64,000 nucleotides of DNA. Source: JAAYUJ01 sp963698165 (GTDB lineage: Bacteria; Desulfobacterota; Syntrophobacteria; Syntrophobacterales; Syntrophobacteraceae). The notes under the pieces are model-generated. The model had not been told where the DNA came from. It did not search any database and saw nothing but the letters and a program-made list of their open reading frames with translations. Each line of letters opens with the position of its first letter. The first letter of the stretch is position 1. A program made the translations under genes and the position numbers. The stretch spans positions 1 to 64,000 of the forward strand of contig CAVOPT010000007.1 of assembly GCA_963698165.1 (NCBI GenBank), written 5' to 3'. Below, piece by piece: positions 26,024-34,611 of the stretch.

Positions 26024-26461
26024 AACACCCCTTCAGGCAGTTGACAATCTCTGCAAACCCGCATCGATGCAGGAGCCAGGCTGTGGAGCCCATGATTCCC
26101 CACGCGTCTGGACTGGGCCGATTCCTTCCGAAGCTGGATCCATGCAGCCTATAAATCGTAAAATGGCAACCCGGGGTTGAGCGAAAAAGATAGAGAACAC
26201 CTCCTGCCGTCTTTTCCGGAGGAATTCTTCAACCTGATTGCGCAGCAAGCTGAGATCGCAGCAAGAACAAGTTGGGAGAGAGGCCTTTGTGCGCTCGGCG
26301 GCCTGCGGGGTGGGATCCCGGTTTTTCGTGATTCAGGGTGCCTTGAAGGGGCGCGAGGGACCGCTGCGAAAAGGACTTGACAGGTGAAAAATCGCGGCTA
26401 TTATTCGCCTCAATTTCCCGTAGGAGACAGTCACCAACATCTTTTCAAGGAGGTATGTGCC
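26024..26461. other. Intergenic region between pilB and the PxxKW gene
   Basis: Divergent promoter region of pilB and the cysteine-rich gene. No recognisable RNA, repeat or gene was seen. Confidence 0.5.
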
Positions 26462-26749
26462 ATGCACTGTGTAACGGTGAAGGCGGGTTCCGACTGCGCC
26501 TTCATGACAAAATCCGGCTGTGGGTACAATGGGGGTTCTTGCCACCAAGTCATCGACCAATGTGGTGGATGCCAGAAGGTCATGGATCTGCCGGCAGGTA
26601 AATACTGCGCCAGTTTTCCCAATCCATTCATGAAGTGGCGGTCCAACAACTGCAACTTCGCGACTCACGTCAAGGTCGAGACACAGAGCCAGCAGCAGGC
26701 TAAGATCAACCCTCTGAAGGCTTCCAAGCGAAGCACGAAGGGTAAATAG
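26462..26749 (+). CDS. PxxKW-type small cysteine-rich protein
   Basis: 95 residues from the ATG at 26462, with a strong AAGGAGGT at 26447-26454. Eight cysteines lie in the first 60 residues or so, including CGGC, and the tail of that region reads FPNPFMKW, the PxxKW feature that names a small family seen in sulfate reducers and relatives. Function unknown; metal binding is plausible. A long stem-loop lies just downstream. Confidence 0.75.
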   Translation: MHCVTVKAGSDCAFMTKSGCGYNGGSCHQVIDQCGGCQKVMDLPAGKYCASFPNPFMKWRSNNCNFATHVKVETQSQQQAKINPLKASKRSTKGK

Positions 26750-27158
26750 CCCTGATGGCCTGGTTGGTTGGTGAGAGCAAACCTCATGGGAGGCGCCCCG
26801 TGTGCTTCACGTGCATTTGCTCTCACACCCAAACACTTCATCCCGCCTACGACTCTTCGCAATCACGTCCATTCCTGTTTCACCTGTCACACATAATCTC
26901 CGCATCAACCCAGAACCGCATGCGATGCAAGGGTTCATAGCCTGGTCCCAGGGGTTGACGCCGTTTCACATTTTCGTTTGACTTCTTCCCACTCGATCGT
27001 TATGGGATATTGTGCTGCCGCGCGGGGTGATGTGTACCGGCCTCTCTTGGTGGAGAATTCCACTCCGGACAGTGCAATCCGGCGGCGGTCGGGGGCCTGG
27101 TAATCATTCAGAGTCCGTCGCAATCCTTCCAGCCTGTTCAAGAAAGGACACCACCGCC
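26750..27158. other. Intergenic region before the 2-oxoacid oxidoreductase genes
   Basis: It holds a large stem-loop (26771-26826) near its left end. Frames here, including the upstream extension of the alpha-subunit frame from 27012, show no family resemblance. Confidence 0.5.
26771..26826 (+). repeat. Stem-loop with perfect 11-bp stem after the PxxKW gene
   Basis: GTGAGAGCAAA (26771-26781) pairs exactly with TTTGCTCTCAC (26816-26826). The 34-nt loop itself contains GTG/CAC self-complementary parts. It lies 22 bases past the stop codon with no T-run, so it may be an mRNA-stabilising structure or a weak terminator. Confidence 0.6.
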
Positions 27159-28367
27159 TTGGGACACACTCTCATTCTCACAGGAAATCAAACGGCAGCA
27201 CTGGCCGCAAAACTTTGCAGGGTGCAGGTCATAGCCGCGTATCCCATAACTCCTCAATCCAAGATCCCAGAAGTGCTCTCCGAATACGTTGAGAAAGGGG
27301 ATTTGAACGCAGAGTTTGTCCGCGTGGAGAGTGAGCACTCCGCGATGGGCGTGTGTATCTCCGCGTCCCTCGTGGGCGCAAGGGTCTTCACGGCCACCGC
27401 CGCCAACGGCCTGGCATACATGCACGAGCAGCTCCACTGGGCTGCCGGTGCCCGCCTGCCCATCGTGATGCCCGTGACGAACCGAGGATTGGGGGCACCC
27501 TGGACCATACTCAATGACATGCAGGACACCATTTCTCAGCGTGATACCGGTTGGATGCAGTTCTACTGCATGAACAATCAGGAGATCCTGGATCAGGTTA
27601 TTCTGGCATATCGCGTGGCGGAGCAACTGCTCATCCCCGTGATGGTTTGTTTCGACGGCTTCAGGCTCTCCCATACCATGATGCCTGTCGAGATACCCTC
27701 GCAGGAAGCGGTGGACGCCTTTCTTCCCCCCTACCAGCTGCCGTACCGGATAAACGCCGAAGCCCCCGTCAACATCAACCCCGTGGTCATGACGGATCCC
27801 ATCCCGGACCCCGATGGAGAGCTCGCTCCCAGCTACATGGGTTTCAGACGGAGACTGCAGGAGACGTTCGAAACCTCCCTCTCGACGATATCGGAAGTCG
27901 GAAGGACTTTCGGAGACGCATTCGGGAGGTCTTACGAGGACTGTCTCTACCGGTACAGGGATGACGACGGGGACATCCTCTTCGTCACCATGGGATCCCT
28001 CGCAAGCGAAGCGAGCGACGCCGTCGATCAGCTGCGGGATCAGGGGATCAGAGCGGGAGTGATCGGAGTCAGGGTTTTTCGTCCCTTCCCAACCACGGTC
28101 CTGGCCCATGCTGCTTCACGAGCCAAAGGACACGTTGTCGTCGAGAAAGCCATCAGCTACGGTTATGAGGGAGCCCTGGCCACCGAGCTCAAGGCAGCCC
28201 TTTTCAGCAGCAACGGTTCTCGCCCGTCGGTTTTCAACTACATCGTGGGTCTGGGCGGCAAGGATGTCAAACCCACCGATCTTCTGGATGCGGCACGGGA
28301 CGCCATGGACCACATGGAGAAAGGAATAGCGCAGCAGCACCCGAAGTGGCTGGGATCCGGAGTATAG
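27159..28367 (+). CDS. porA: 2-oxoacid (pyruvate-type):ferredoxin oxidoreductase, alpha subunit
   Basis: 402 residues from a TTG at 27159, chosen because GAAAGGA lies just upstream and homology begins there (HTLILTGNQTAALAAKL). The frame is open to 27012 without support. The first domain carries the YPITPQSKIPE motif and the ESEHSAMG region; the C-terminal domain has VGVRVFRPFP. With the beta subunit it decarboxylates a 2-oxoacid to acyl-CoA and reduces ferredoxin in the cytoplasm. No separate gamma or delta (ferredoxin) genes follow. Substrate specificity cannot be read from the sequence. Confidence 0.92.
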   Translation: MGHTLILTGNQTAALAAKLCRVQVIAAYPITPQSKIPEVLSEYVEKGDLNAEFVRVESEHSAMGVCISASLVGARVFTATAANGLAYMHEQLHWAAGARLPIVMPVTNRGLGAPWTILNDMQDTISQRDTGWMQFYCMNNQEILDQVILAYRVAEQLLIPVMVCFDGFRLSHTMMPVEIPSQEAVDAFLPPYQLPYRINAEAPVNINPVVMTDPIPDPDGELAPSYMGFRRRLQETFETSLSTISEVGRTFGDAFGRSYEDCLYRYRDDDGDILFVTMGSLASEASDAVDQLRDQGIRAGVIGVRVFRPFPTTVLAHAASRAKGHVVVEKAISYGYEGALATELKAALFSSNGSRPSVFNYIVGLGGKDVKPTDLLDAARDAMDHMEKGIAQQHPKWLGSGV

Positions 28368-28453
28368 AGCATCCGGCGGAACCTTCATGGGAGGCCGACC
28401 GTCCTCTCGAGAATGCAATTTCAACCCATCAATCACCAGAAAGAAGCGCGTTC

Positions 28454-29353
28454 ATGTCAACAGCCATCATGGATCTTCCCGAAGAAGAGTACATCTTGCC
28501 CGGCACCCGCACCTGTGCGGGGTGCGGATTGCCCATCGCCTACCGTTACATCCTGAAGGCCCTTGGACCCAAGACCATCATGACGCATCCGGCCTGCTGC
28601 CTGACCATCCTTCACGGCATTTATCCCAAGACCCCCGTCGCCATCAATGCCGTCAACAACACGTTCGCGAGCACAGCGGCTTCCGCCACGGGGCTTGCGG
28701 CAGGGCTGAAGGCCACTGGTCGGGACGACTTCACCGTTTTGGCCATGGCCGGCGACGGGGGTACTTTCGACATGGGCATCCAGGCCCTGAGCGGGGCGGC
28801 GGAACGGGGCACTGACATCATCTATGTGTGCTACGACAACGAGGCATACATGAATACGGGGGTGCAGCGGTCCAGCGCCACACCCTCCGGTGCCCTGACC
28901 ACCACAACTCCGGTGATCCCGAAGGAACAGCCCAAGAAGGATTTCATCCAGATCATGGAGGCTCACCACCTCCCTTATCTCGCCACCGCCTGTTCCGCCT
29001 ATCCAGGGGACGTTTTCAACAAGTTCTTGAAGGCGAAGCAGATCAAAGGGACCCGGTTCATCCATCTGACGGTCCCCTGCCCTCCAGGTTGGGGGTTTCA
29101 AACCAAAGACACCGTGAAGCTGGGTCGCCTGGCCGTGGAAACCGGTATTGTCGTGCTCTACGAAGTGGAGAACGGCGTGTTCAACCTCACGGGCAAGAGT
29201 CTCAGCATTGCCAGGAGCGGCCGCAAGAGACCCGTGGAGGATTATTTGAAGATCCAGGGACGTTTCAAGCGAATGAAGGAGGAGCAGGTCGTTGAATTCC
29301 AGCGTGAGACCGATGATCGCTGGGAACAGCTGATGAAGCGGGCCGGCCTCTAG
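28454..29353 (+). CDS. porB: 2-oxoacid (pyruvate-type):ferredoxin oxidoreductase, beta subunit
   Basis: 299 residues from the ATG at 28454. It has the iron-sulfur cysteines in TCAGCGLPIAYR and later positions, and the thiamine diphosphate motif AGDGGTFDMGIQAL with YDNEAYMNTG downstream. It forms the TPP and 4Fe-4S catalytic half of the enzyme. It lies 86 bases after the alpha subunit, evidently in one operon. Confidence 0.94.
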   Translation: MSTAIMDLPEEEYILPGTRTCAGCGLPIAYRYILKALGPKTIMTHPACCLTILHGIYPKTPVAINAVNNTFASTAASATGLAAGLKATGRDDFTVLAMAGDGGTFDMGIQALSGAAERGTDIIYVCYDNEAYMNTGVQRSSATPSGALTTTTPVIPKEQPKKDFIQIMEAHHLPYLATACSAYPGDVFNKFLKAKQIKGTRFIHLTVPCPPGWGFQTKDTVKLGRLAVETGIVVLYEVENGVFNLTGKSLSIARSGRKRPVEDYLKIQGRFKRMKEEQVVEFQRETDDRWEQLMKRAGL

Positions 29354-29433
29354 CGAGTTGGAGCTTCCCCCCCCCAGGGCAGCCCATCCCTCATTGCGGG
29401 GGAGAATCCGAGCGCCCTGCTACGAAAAGTTCC

Positions 29434-29526
29434 TTATTTCACCGCAAAGCACGCGGAGATCGGTGAGAAAACAAGTTGTGGAAAAAGAATCTCTGCGCTC
29501 TCAGCGCCCTCTGCGGTGGATTCAAG
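29434..29526 (+). repeat. CCGCGGAG-type interspersed repeat, copy C
   Basis: Starts TTCACCGCAAAGCACGCGGAG and ends CTCTGCGGTGGATTCAAG; close to the reverse complement of the copy at 12314-12402. Confidence 0.8.
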
Positions 29527-29619
29527 GTATTTTATCGTTTCGGGTGCCCCAAAGGGGCATGAGCGACTGCTTTGGAAATGAGCTCAAGTCTGCGCATTGA
29601 AGTGGCCGAAACACCACAC

Positions 29620-29686
29620 GTCATTCCCGCACACTCTTGGCTGGAATCCATTAGAAAACCCCGGTGCTTGCCTTCGCGGGCATGAC
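29620..29686. repeat. GTCATTCCCGC inverted repeat between porB and fabH
   Basis: GTCATTCCCGC (29620-29630) is inverted at GCGGGCATGAC (29676-29686) with one mismatch. This kind of GTCATTCCCGC element is a common intergenic palindrome in proteobacterial genomes and may help end both convergent transcripts. Confidence 0.6.
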
Positions 29687-29695
29687 AACAGACGA

Positions 29696-30694
29696 TCACT
29701 CCCACCAGCGCAGGAGAACGCTTCCCCACGTGAAGCCCGCCCCAAAAGCCGACATCACCATGTAGTCGCCCTTGCTGAGACGCTTTTCCTCCACCAGCAC
29801 ATCATAGAGGCACAGGGGGATCGTTGCCGCGGTAGTGTTGGCAAATCGATCGATGTTGATGACCACTTTGTTCGGGTCGATTCCCATGCGGTTCGCACTG
29901 GCGTCGATGATGCGAAGGTTTGCCTGATGAGGCACGAAAAGGGCGATGTCATCCCCTTTCAGACCGTTGCGTTCCAAAATCGTCACCGAAACATTGGCCA
30001 TCTCCGTCACGGCATACCTGTAAACCTGCCTGCCTTCCTGATAAACGAAGTGCTCCTTGTTCCTGACTGTGTCCAAACTGGCGGGACGTCGACTTCCCCC
30101 CGCCTTCATGTGGAGATAGTCCCCACCCGCGCCGTCCACCCGGTGAACATAGTCGAGCAACCCGTAGCCCTCTTCAGGACAAGGCTCCAGGAGGACTGCG
30201 CCGGCAGCGTCGCCAAAAAGAATACAGGTGTTGCGGTCCTCGTAATCAATGATGCTGCTCATCACATCGCTGCCGATGACGAGGACCTTCCTGTGCCTCC
30301 CGCTTTCGATCAGCTGGGCACCGGTGGTGAGGGCGAAGATGAAGCCGGAACATCCGGCCGAGAGATCGAAGCCCCAGGCCCGATCGGCCCCGATGGCGCT
30401 TTGAACGAGGCAGGCCGTGGATGGAAAAAACATGTCGGGGGTCACCGTCCCGACGATGATGGCTTCAATTTCCCCGGCTTCCACGCCAGCGCGCTCCAGG
30501 CACTCTCTTGCAGCACGGATCGCCATGTGGGAGTTGCCGAGCCCGGGCTCCAAAATGCGCCTCTCCCGAATGCCCGTTCGACTCAGGATCCACTCGTCAT
30601 TGGTGTCCACCATTTTCTCGAGATCCTGGTTTGTCAGGCGCCGCTCGGGGACAAAACGTCCCACCGCCCGAACATATGCCTTTGGTTCTGCCAT
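29696..30694 (-). CDS. fabH: Beta-ketoacyl-ACP synthase III (FabH family)
   Basis: 332 residues. The thiolase-fold catalytic triad is visible: Cys in DLSAGCSGF, His in FVPHQAN and Asn in DRFANTTAA. The C-terminus GSVLLRWWE is typical. FabH condenses acetyl-CoA with malonyl-ACP to start fatty acid synthesis. It is not in a fab cluster but 17 bases after a dehydrogenase, so a specialised acyl-chain role is possible. Confidence 0.93.
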   Translation of the reverse strand: MAEPKAYVRAVGRFVPERRLTNQDLEKMVDTNDEWILSRTGIRERRILEPGLGNSHMAIRAARECLERAGVEAGEIEAIIVGTVTPDMFFPSTACLVQSAIGADRAWGFDLSAGCSGFIFALTTGAQLIESGRHRKVLVIGSDVMSSIIDYEDRNTCILFGDAAGAVLLEPCPEEGYGLLDYVHRVDGAGGDYLHMKAGGSRRPASLDTVRNKEHFVYQEGRQVYRYAVTEMANVSVTILERNGLKGDDIALFVPHQANLRIIDASANRMGIDPNKVVINIDRFANTTAATIPLCLYDVLVEEKRLSKGDYMVMSAFGAGFTWGSVLLRWWE

Positions 30695-30711
30695 TTCTTC
30701 GCGTCCCTGTT

Positions 30712-31503
30712 TTACATGCTTCCCTTATAATAACCGCCATCGATCTGGATGGAGGCCCCCGTGATGTAGGCGGCCCGTTCCGATGCGAGAAACGCGACCA
30801 GCGCGGCGAATTCCTCCGGGGTTCCCAATCGCCCCATGGGGATCAACGCTTCCCACCCCTTGACGACCGCCTCCGGCGTGCTCTTTTTCTTCGCCGCCAC
30901 GTCTATGGCCAGCTTCCTCACCCTCTCCGTCATGGTGTAGCCGGGACAAACGTTGTTCACGGTCACGTTGAAAGGCGCGAGCTCATTGGAGAGGGTCTTG
31001 GCCATGCCGATGACGCCCATCCGCACCGTGTTAGATAGGATCAACCCGTCGATGGGTTGCTTCACGGAAATGGAGGTCATGTTGATGATGCGGCCCCAGC
31101 GTTTTTCCTTCATAACGGGAACGACCTCCCGCGTCATGATGATCGTGCTCAACAGGTTCAGGCGTACTCCGAACATCCACAGTTCATCGTCTATTTCCAG
31201 GAACGTCCTGTCAGGCGGCCCCCCCGCATTATTTACGAGGATGTCCACCGAGCCGAAGTGTTCCACGCCCTTTCTGATGAAATTCCGAGCCTGTTCGCTG
31301 TCGGTCACATCGGCGGGAACGCCGATGATCTCGCCTCCCGTATCTCGACGGATTTCTTCAACCGCCTTGGGAAGCTCCGGATCATCGAGACCGCAAATGA
31401 CCACCTTCGCTCCCTCGCGCGCCATTTCCATCGCCACTGCTTTGCCCAAACCCTGACTTCCTCCCGCGACGAAGGCCACCTTGCCCTTGAGACCTAGATC
31501 CAT
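30712..31503 (-). CDS. SDR-family oxidoreductase with altered catalytic motif
   Basis: 263 residues. The NAD(P)-binding start is AGGSQGLGKAVA, NNAGG is present, and the C-terminus ITGASIQIDGGYYKG is typical of FabG-like members. Where classical SDRs have YxxxK the protein reads LSNTVRMGVIGMAK; in the best alignment Tyr becomes Ser and Lys becomes Arg. The substrate cannot be inferred. It is the upstream partner of fabH (17-base gap), suggesting joint work on an acyl or ketoacyl substrate. Confidence 0.85.
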   Translation of the reverse strand: MDLGLKGKVAFVAGGSQGLGKAVAMEMAREGAKVVICGLDDPELPKAVEEIRRDTGGEIIGVPADVTDSEQARNFIRKGVEHFGSVDILVNNAGGPPDRTFLEIDDELWMFGVRLNLLSTIIMTREVVPVMKEKRWGRIINMTSISVKQPIDGLILSNTVRMGVIGMAKTLSNELAPFNVTVNNVCPGYTMTERVRKLAIDVAAKKKSTPEAVVKGWEALIPMGRLGTPEEFAALVAFLASERAAYITGASIQIDGGYYKGSM

Positions 31504-31618
31504 TCCCTTCTCCTCCGGTTTTCATGGGTTTTCCGTGATTCACGCATGCCATCTCGCACACAGGCTGTCAGCCAGGCTCCGGCCACCGGGGCCGGGCAAC
31601 TTCCACCTGATTTCATCT

Positions 31619-32356
31619 TCACTGATCATGCATCAGCCTGAGCATGCTTTCAGAATACACTCCATTGCCATCATAGACAAAAAAAGGAGGCTTGATCCGC
31701 ATTTGTTCGCCGCCTCCCTTGCGGCATTCCAAGTGAACGAGACACGCTGGACTCCGCGGCTTCGAGTGCACAATGGTCAACTCTTTCGGGCTGAACCCGT
31801 TCCGTTGGGCCACGACCAACAGGTGCCCCAGTCGCACCGCCGGGTAGACAACAGCCAGCCGTCCTCCGTGACGGAGGATGTGTCCGCCGGCGGCAAACAC
31901 ATCGGCGACGGAGCCAAGGAGCTCGTGCCTTGCCATGGCTCGCTGCGCATGGAGGTTGATTCTCCCGGATTCGAGACGGCGATAGGGGGGATTGCTCACG
32001 ACGAGGTCGAAACTGCCTGGGGGGAACCGCTCGGCTGATTTTCTGAAATCGAGGTGCTCTATCTTGACCCGATCCGAAAGCCCATTGGCCTCGACGTTCT
32101 GCTTTGCCAACCCCGCAAGCTCGGCTTGAATCTCAAGACCAATGAAATCACGGCCCAGCTTTCTGTAGGCCATGACAAGGACGACCACACCGCAGCCCGT
32201 GCCCAGGTCCGCGACCTTGTCCTCGGGCTTGACCCTGGTGAGTCCGGCAAGCAGCAGGGCATCCACGGAAAAGCGGTAGCCGTGCCTTTCCTGGGTCACC
32301 GTCAACCTTCCATTGAAAAGCGCGTCGGAGGTAAACAAGGAAGATGCCTTCAGCAA
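31619..32356 (-). CDS. tRNA1(Val) adenine-N6 methyltransferase-like protein (TrmN6 family)
   Basis: 245 residues. The SAM-binding motif is VADLGTGCGVVVLV, and the catalytic NPPY motif of amino-N6 methyltransferases appears in VVSNPPYRR. The N-terminal GYRFSVDALLLA is characteristic of the TrmN6/YfiC group, which methylates A37 of tRNA-Val1. The start (TTG at 32356) overlaps the stop of the DUF1015 gene, indicating coupling; the exact start is uncertain. Confidence 0.82.
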   Translation of the reverse strand: MLKASSLFTSDALFNGRLTVTQERHGYRFSVDALLLAGLTRVKPEDKVADLGTGCGVVVLVMAYRKLGRDFIGLEIQAELAGLAKQNVEANGLSDRVKIEHLDFRKSAERFPPGSFDLVVSNPPYRRLESGRINLHAQRAMARHELLGSVADVFAAGGHILRHGGRLAVVYPAVRLGHLLVVAQRNGFSPKELTIVHSKPRSPACLVHLECRKGGGEQMRIKPPFFVYDGNGVYSESMLRLMHDQ

Positions 32357-33696
32357 ACGACCTTCTCGTCTCGGTCCAGGAGGCGGATGGCCAGACCGCT
32401 CCCAACCTTGGGGTAGAAGTAGGTGGACTTGTGGGGCATGATCAGTCCCGCACTGGCGACTTCCTCCACCTGTTCGATCCGGGTGTGGTTGATGAAAAAG
32501 CCCGCCTCGTAGTCTCCCGACCGCAATTGAGAAAGCGCTTCCCGCAGGTTGTGCTTGAAGTGGATGTTCCTTTCATCGGCAAGGAAATCATCGGACAAAT
32601 TCAAGAGGTGACGCAGTATCACCTGGTCCAACACAACCACATCCAGCCGGCGGAGCGCTCCCGCCAGGCCCTTCCCGGCAAGATACTCGGAAACCTTTTC
32701 CTGCCTGGCCTTGAGAATGGTGAGAGGACCGCCTCCACGGCAACAGAAACCGATCACGTTTTCCTTGCGGGCTCCGCCATCGTGAAGAACCTGTGCCCAC
32801 GCCCGCTCGCCTGCAGGATCCTGCTCGAAGGTGGAAATCTCAAAAAATGCACGGGCTTCCTCGAGAAAGGCGTCGGCCCTCATTCCATTGAGGTTTCTGA
32901 GCATCCTGTGAGTGGGCAGAATCGTCAACCCTCCGTCATTCATGTTGGACAAATACATCATGATGTATTCGTACGATTCATGGGGACCGGGCGTTTTCGC
33001 GGCCTCCCGCTGGATCGCCCGATAGTTGAGTCCCGTTTCGTAGCGATGATGGCCGTCGGCGATGAAGATCGTTTTCTCCTCCATGAGCCTCGCCGCCTCG
33101 CGAATGGTCTCAGGGTCCACCACTCTCCAGATCCGATGCTCCAATCCATGGCTGTCGGTGAAATCGATGACCGGCTGGCGTTCCCGTCCTCCCCTGAGGG
33201 TCGAGTCGACCTGGTTCTGCGGATCGCCGTAGAGGGAAAACACGGGGCTGAGGTTCGCGTGGCAGGAGAGCATCAGACGAAGCCTCTCGTCTTTGACGTT
33301 CTGAAACGTTCGTTCATGGGGGCGAACCGTGCCAAAGCTGAAGTCCTCCAGCTTCAAGGCACAGATGAACCCGTGTCTGCTCTGGCGCGTTTGGGGATCC
33401 AGCGAATAACCGAGCTCGTAATGGTAGATACAGGGATTCCGGTCCCTCACCAGGATCCCCTCGGCTTGCCATTCCTTCAGATACTCCGCGGCCCTTGTGT
33501 GGGGATTGTTTCCCGCGGTATCTTGATCTGTCGGCTTTCCCAGTTCCAGACGGACCATGTTGTACGGGCTGATCCGATGAAAGAGTTCCTGCTCGTCCGC
33601 TGTGATCACATCATAGGGCGGAATCACAACCTGGTTCAGGTCGCGGATTCTCTGGGTATTGTACCGCAAGCCCCTGAGTGGGGCGATTCGAGCCAT
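32350..33696 (-). CDS. DUF1015 family protein
   Basis: 448 residues covering the whole DUF1015 family, with PLRGLRYN and VIPPYDVI at the start, the FIADGHHRYET motif in the middle, and MPHKSTYFYPK near the end. The family is widespread and often annotated as putative kinase-like or HTH-containing, but its biochemical role is unknown to me. It is coupled to the methyltransferase gene downstream. Confidence 0.9.
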   Translation of the reverse strand: MARIAPLRGLRYNTQRIRDLNQVVIPPYDVITADEQELFHRISPYNMVRLELGKPTDQDTAGNNPHTRAAEYLKEWQAEGILVRDRNPCIYHYELGYSLDPQTRQSRHGFICALKLEDFSFGTVRPHERTFQNVKDERLRLMLSCHANLSPVFSLYGDPQNQVDSTLRGGRERQPVIDFTDSHGLEHRIWRVVDPETIREAARLMEEKTIFIADGHHRYETGLNYRAIQREAAKTPGPHESYEYIMMYLSNMNDGGLTILPTHRMLRNLNGMRADAFLEEARAFFEISTFEQDPAGERAWAQVLHDGGARKENVIGFCCRGGGPLTILKARQEKVSEYLAGKGLAGALRRLDVVVLDQVILRHLLNLSDDFLADERNIHFKHNLREALSQLRSGDYEAGFFINHTRIEQVEEVASAGLIMPHKSTYFYPKVGSGLAIRLLDRDEKVVC

Positions 33697-33828
33697 AATC
33701 TGAACTTCCTCTCCTCTTCTTCAGCCGCATTCCACCTTATTCCACCTTGGATCTCAGTTCGATCTCATCTCCAATCCAGGATTTGAGGAAAGCTTAGTTT
33801 GCTAGCATAGCTCGTTGCATTTTACAAG

Positions 33829-34611
33829 TTAATGGTCTTGAACCCAATCGAGGAAATCCAAATCCCAGTCGCATGTGAGAACCTGGTTGGCCGACCCCGT
33901 CGCGATGATCCCCGAGAAATCGACGGCCAACCTGAGCCGGCCCGCGTGAGTCAATATGCGGCTTGCCAGGTCTATCCACCCCTTGGATTCTTCCAAGATC
34001 ACCTGGTCACTGCTGGCGACGGTGCATTCGCCGTAAGGAATTTCCCGCTCAGGGACGGGGACCGCCCTGGCTTCACCGGCAATGCGGAGATCCCGCAGTC
34101 TTCGGCTGTATTCATGTGCCAGCTCTCCGCTGTGGCTCATGGGTGCATCGAAGAGGAAGGAAACCCGCCGGGGTCTGTGCTCTCCCAAGAAACGAAACAA
34201 CATGTCGAGGGCCATTTCTGAAACTTCCGACATGCGGAATCGCGCTGACTGACCCGCCACATCACGCAGGGCTCCGTCGTTTCCCTTGAGGAGGGGCCGG
34301 TCCACAATGGCGCTCTCGAGGGTGATCTGCACATTGTGTCCGTCGACGACGAGCCATTCGTCCATCCAGTCACTTCCCAGACGCCGTTTGGCTCGCCGCT
34401 TGAGCGCCCGGTCCTGGCTGAACACGCCGCGGTGGATCAGCGCTCTGTGCAGACGCGTCAGTCGGTAGCGGTTTCCGACCCATTCCAGGGAAGCTTTGCG
34501 GGGGTATGAACGATTTTGCAGGAAGAAAAAATCGGTAGCGGCTTCGAGAAGAACAAGCTTCTTCCGGCCGTAATCGGATGACTCAAACAACATGGGAAGA
34601 ATCCGGCTCAC
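33829..34611 (-). CDS. DUF434 domain protein
   Basis: 260 residues. The N-terminal part (LEAATDFFFLQNRSYPRKASLEWVG) matches DUF434; the C-terminal part has the VDGHNVQITLESA and FLFDAPMSHSGE features of the accompanying nuclease-like (PIN/NYN-type) region with conserved acidic residues. Function unproven. The GTG start at 34611 overlaps the acyl-CoA ligase stop as GTGA; an ATG at 34593 is an alternative. Confidence 0.75.
   Translation of the reverse strand: MSRILPMLFESSDYGRKKLVLLEAATDFFFLQNRSYPRKASLEWVGNRYRLTRLHRALIHRGVFSQDRALKRRAKRRLGSDWMDEWLVVDGHNVQITLESAIVDRPLLKGNDGALRDVAGQSARFRMSEVSEMALDMLFRFLGEHRPRRVSFLFDAPMSHSGELAHEYSRRLRDLRIAGEARAVPVPEREIPYGECTVASSDQVILEESKGWIDLASRILTHAGRLRLAVDFSGIIATGSANQVLTCDWDLDFLDWVQDH

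Larger units (their letters stand above)
29354..29695. other. Convergent intergenic region with two repeats
   Basis: Between porB (plus) and fabH (minus). It contains the CCGCGGAG repeat copy C and an inverted repeat (29620-29686), and no gene. Confidence 0.7.
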
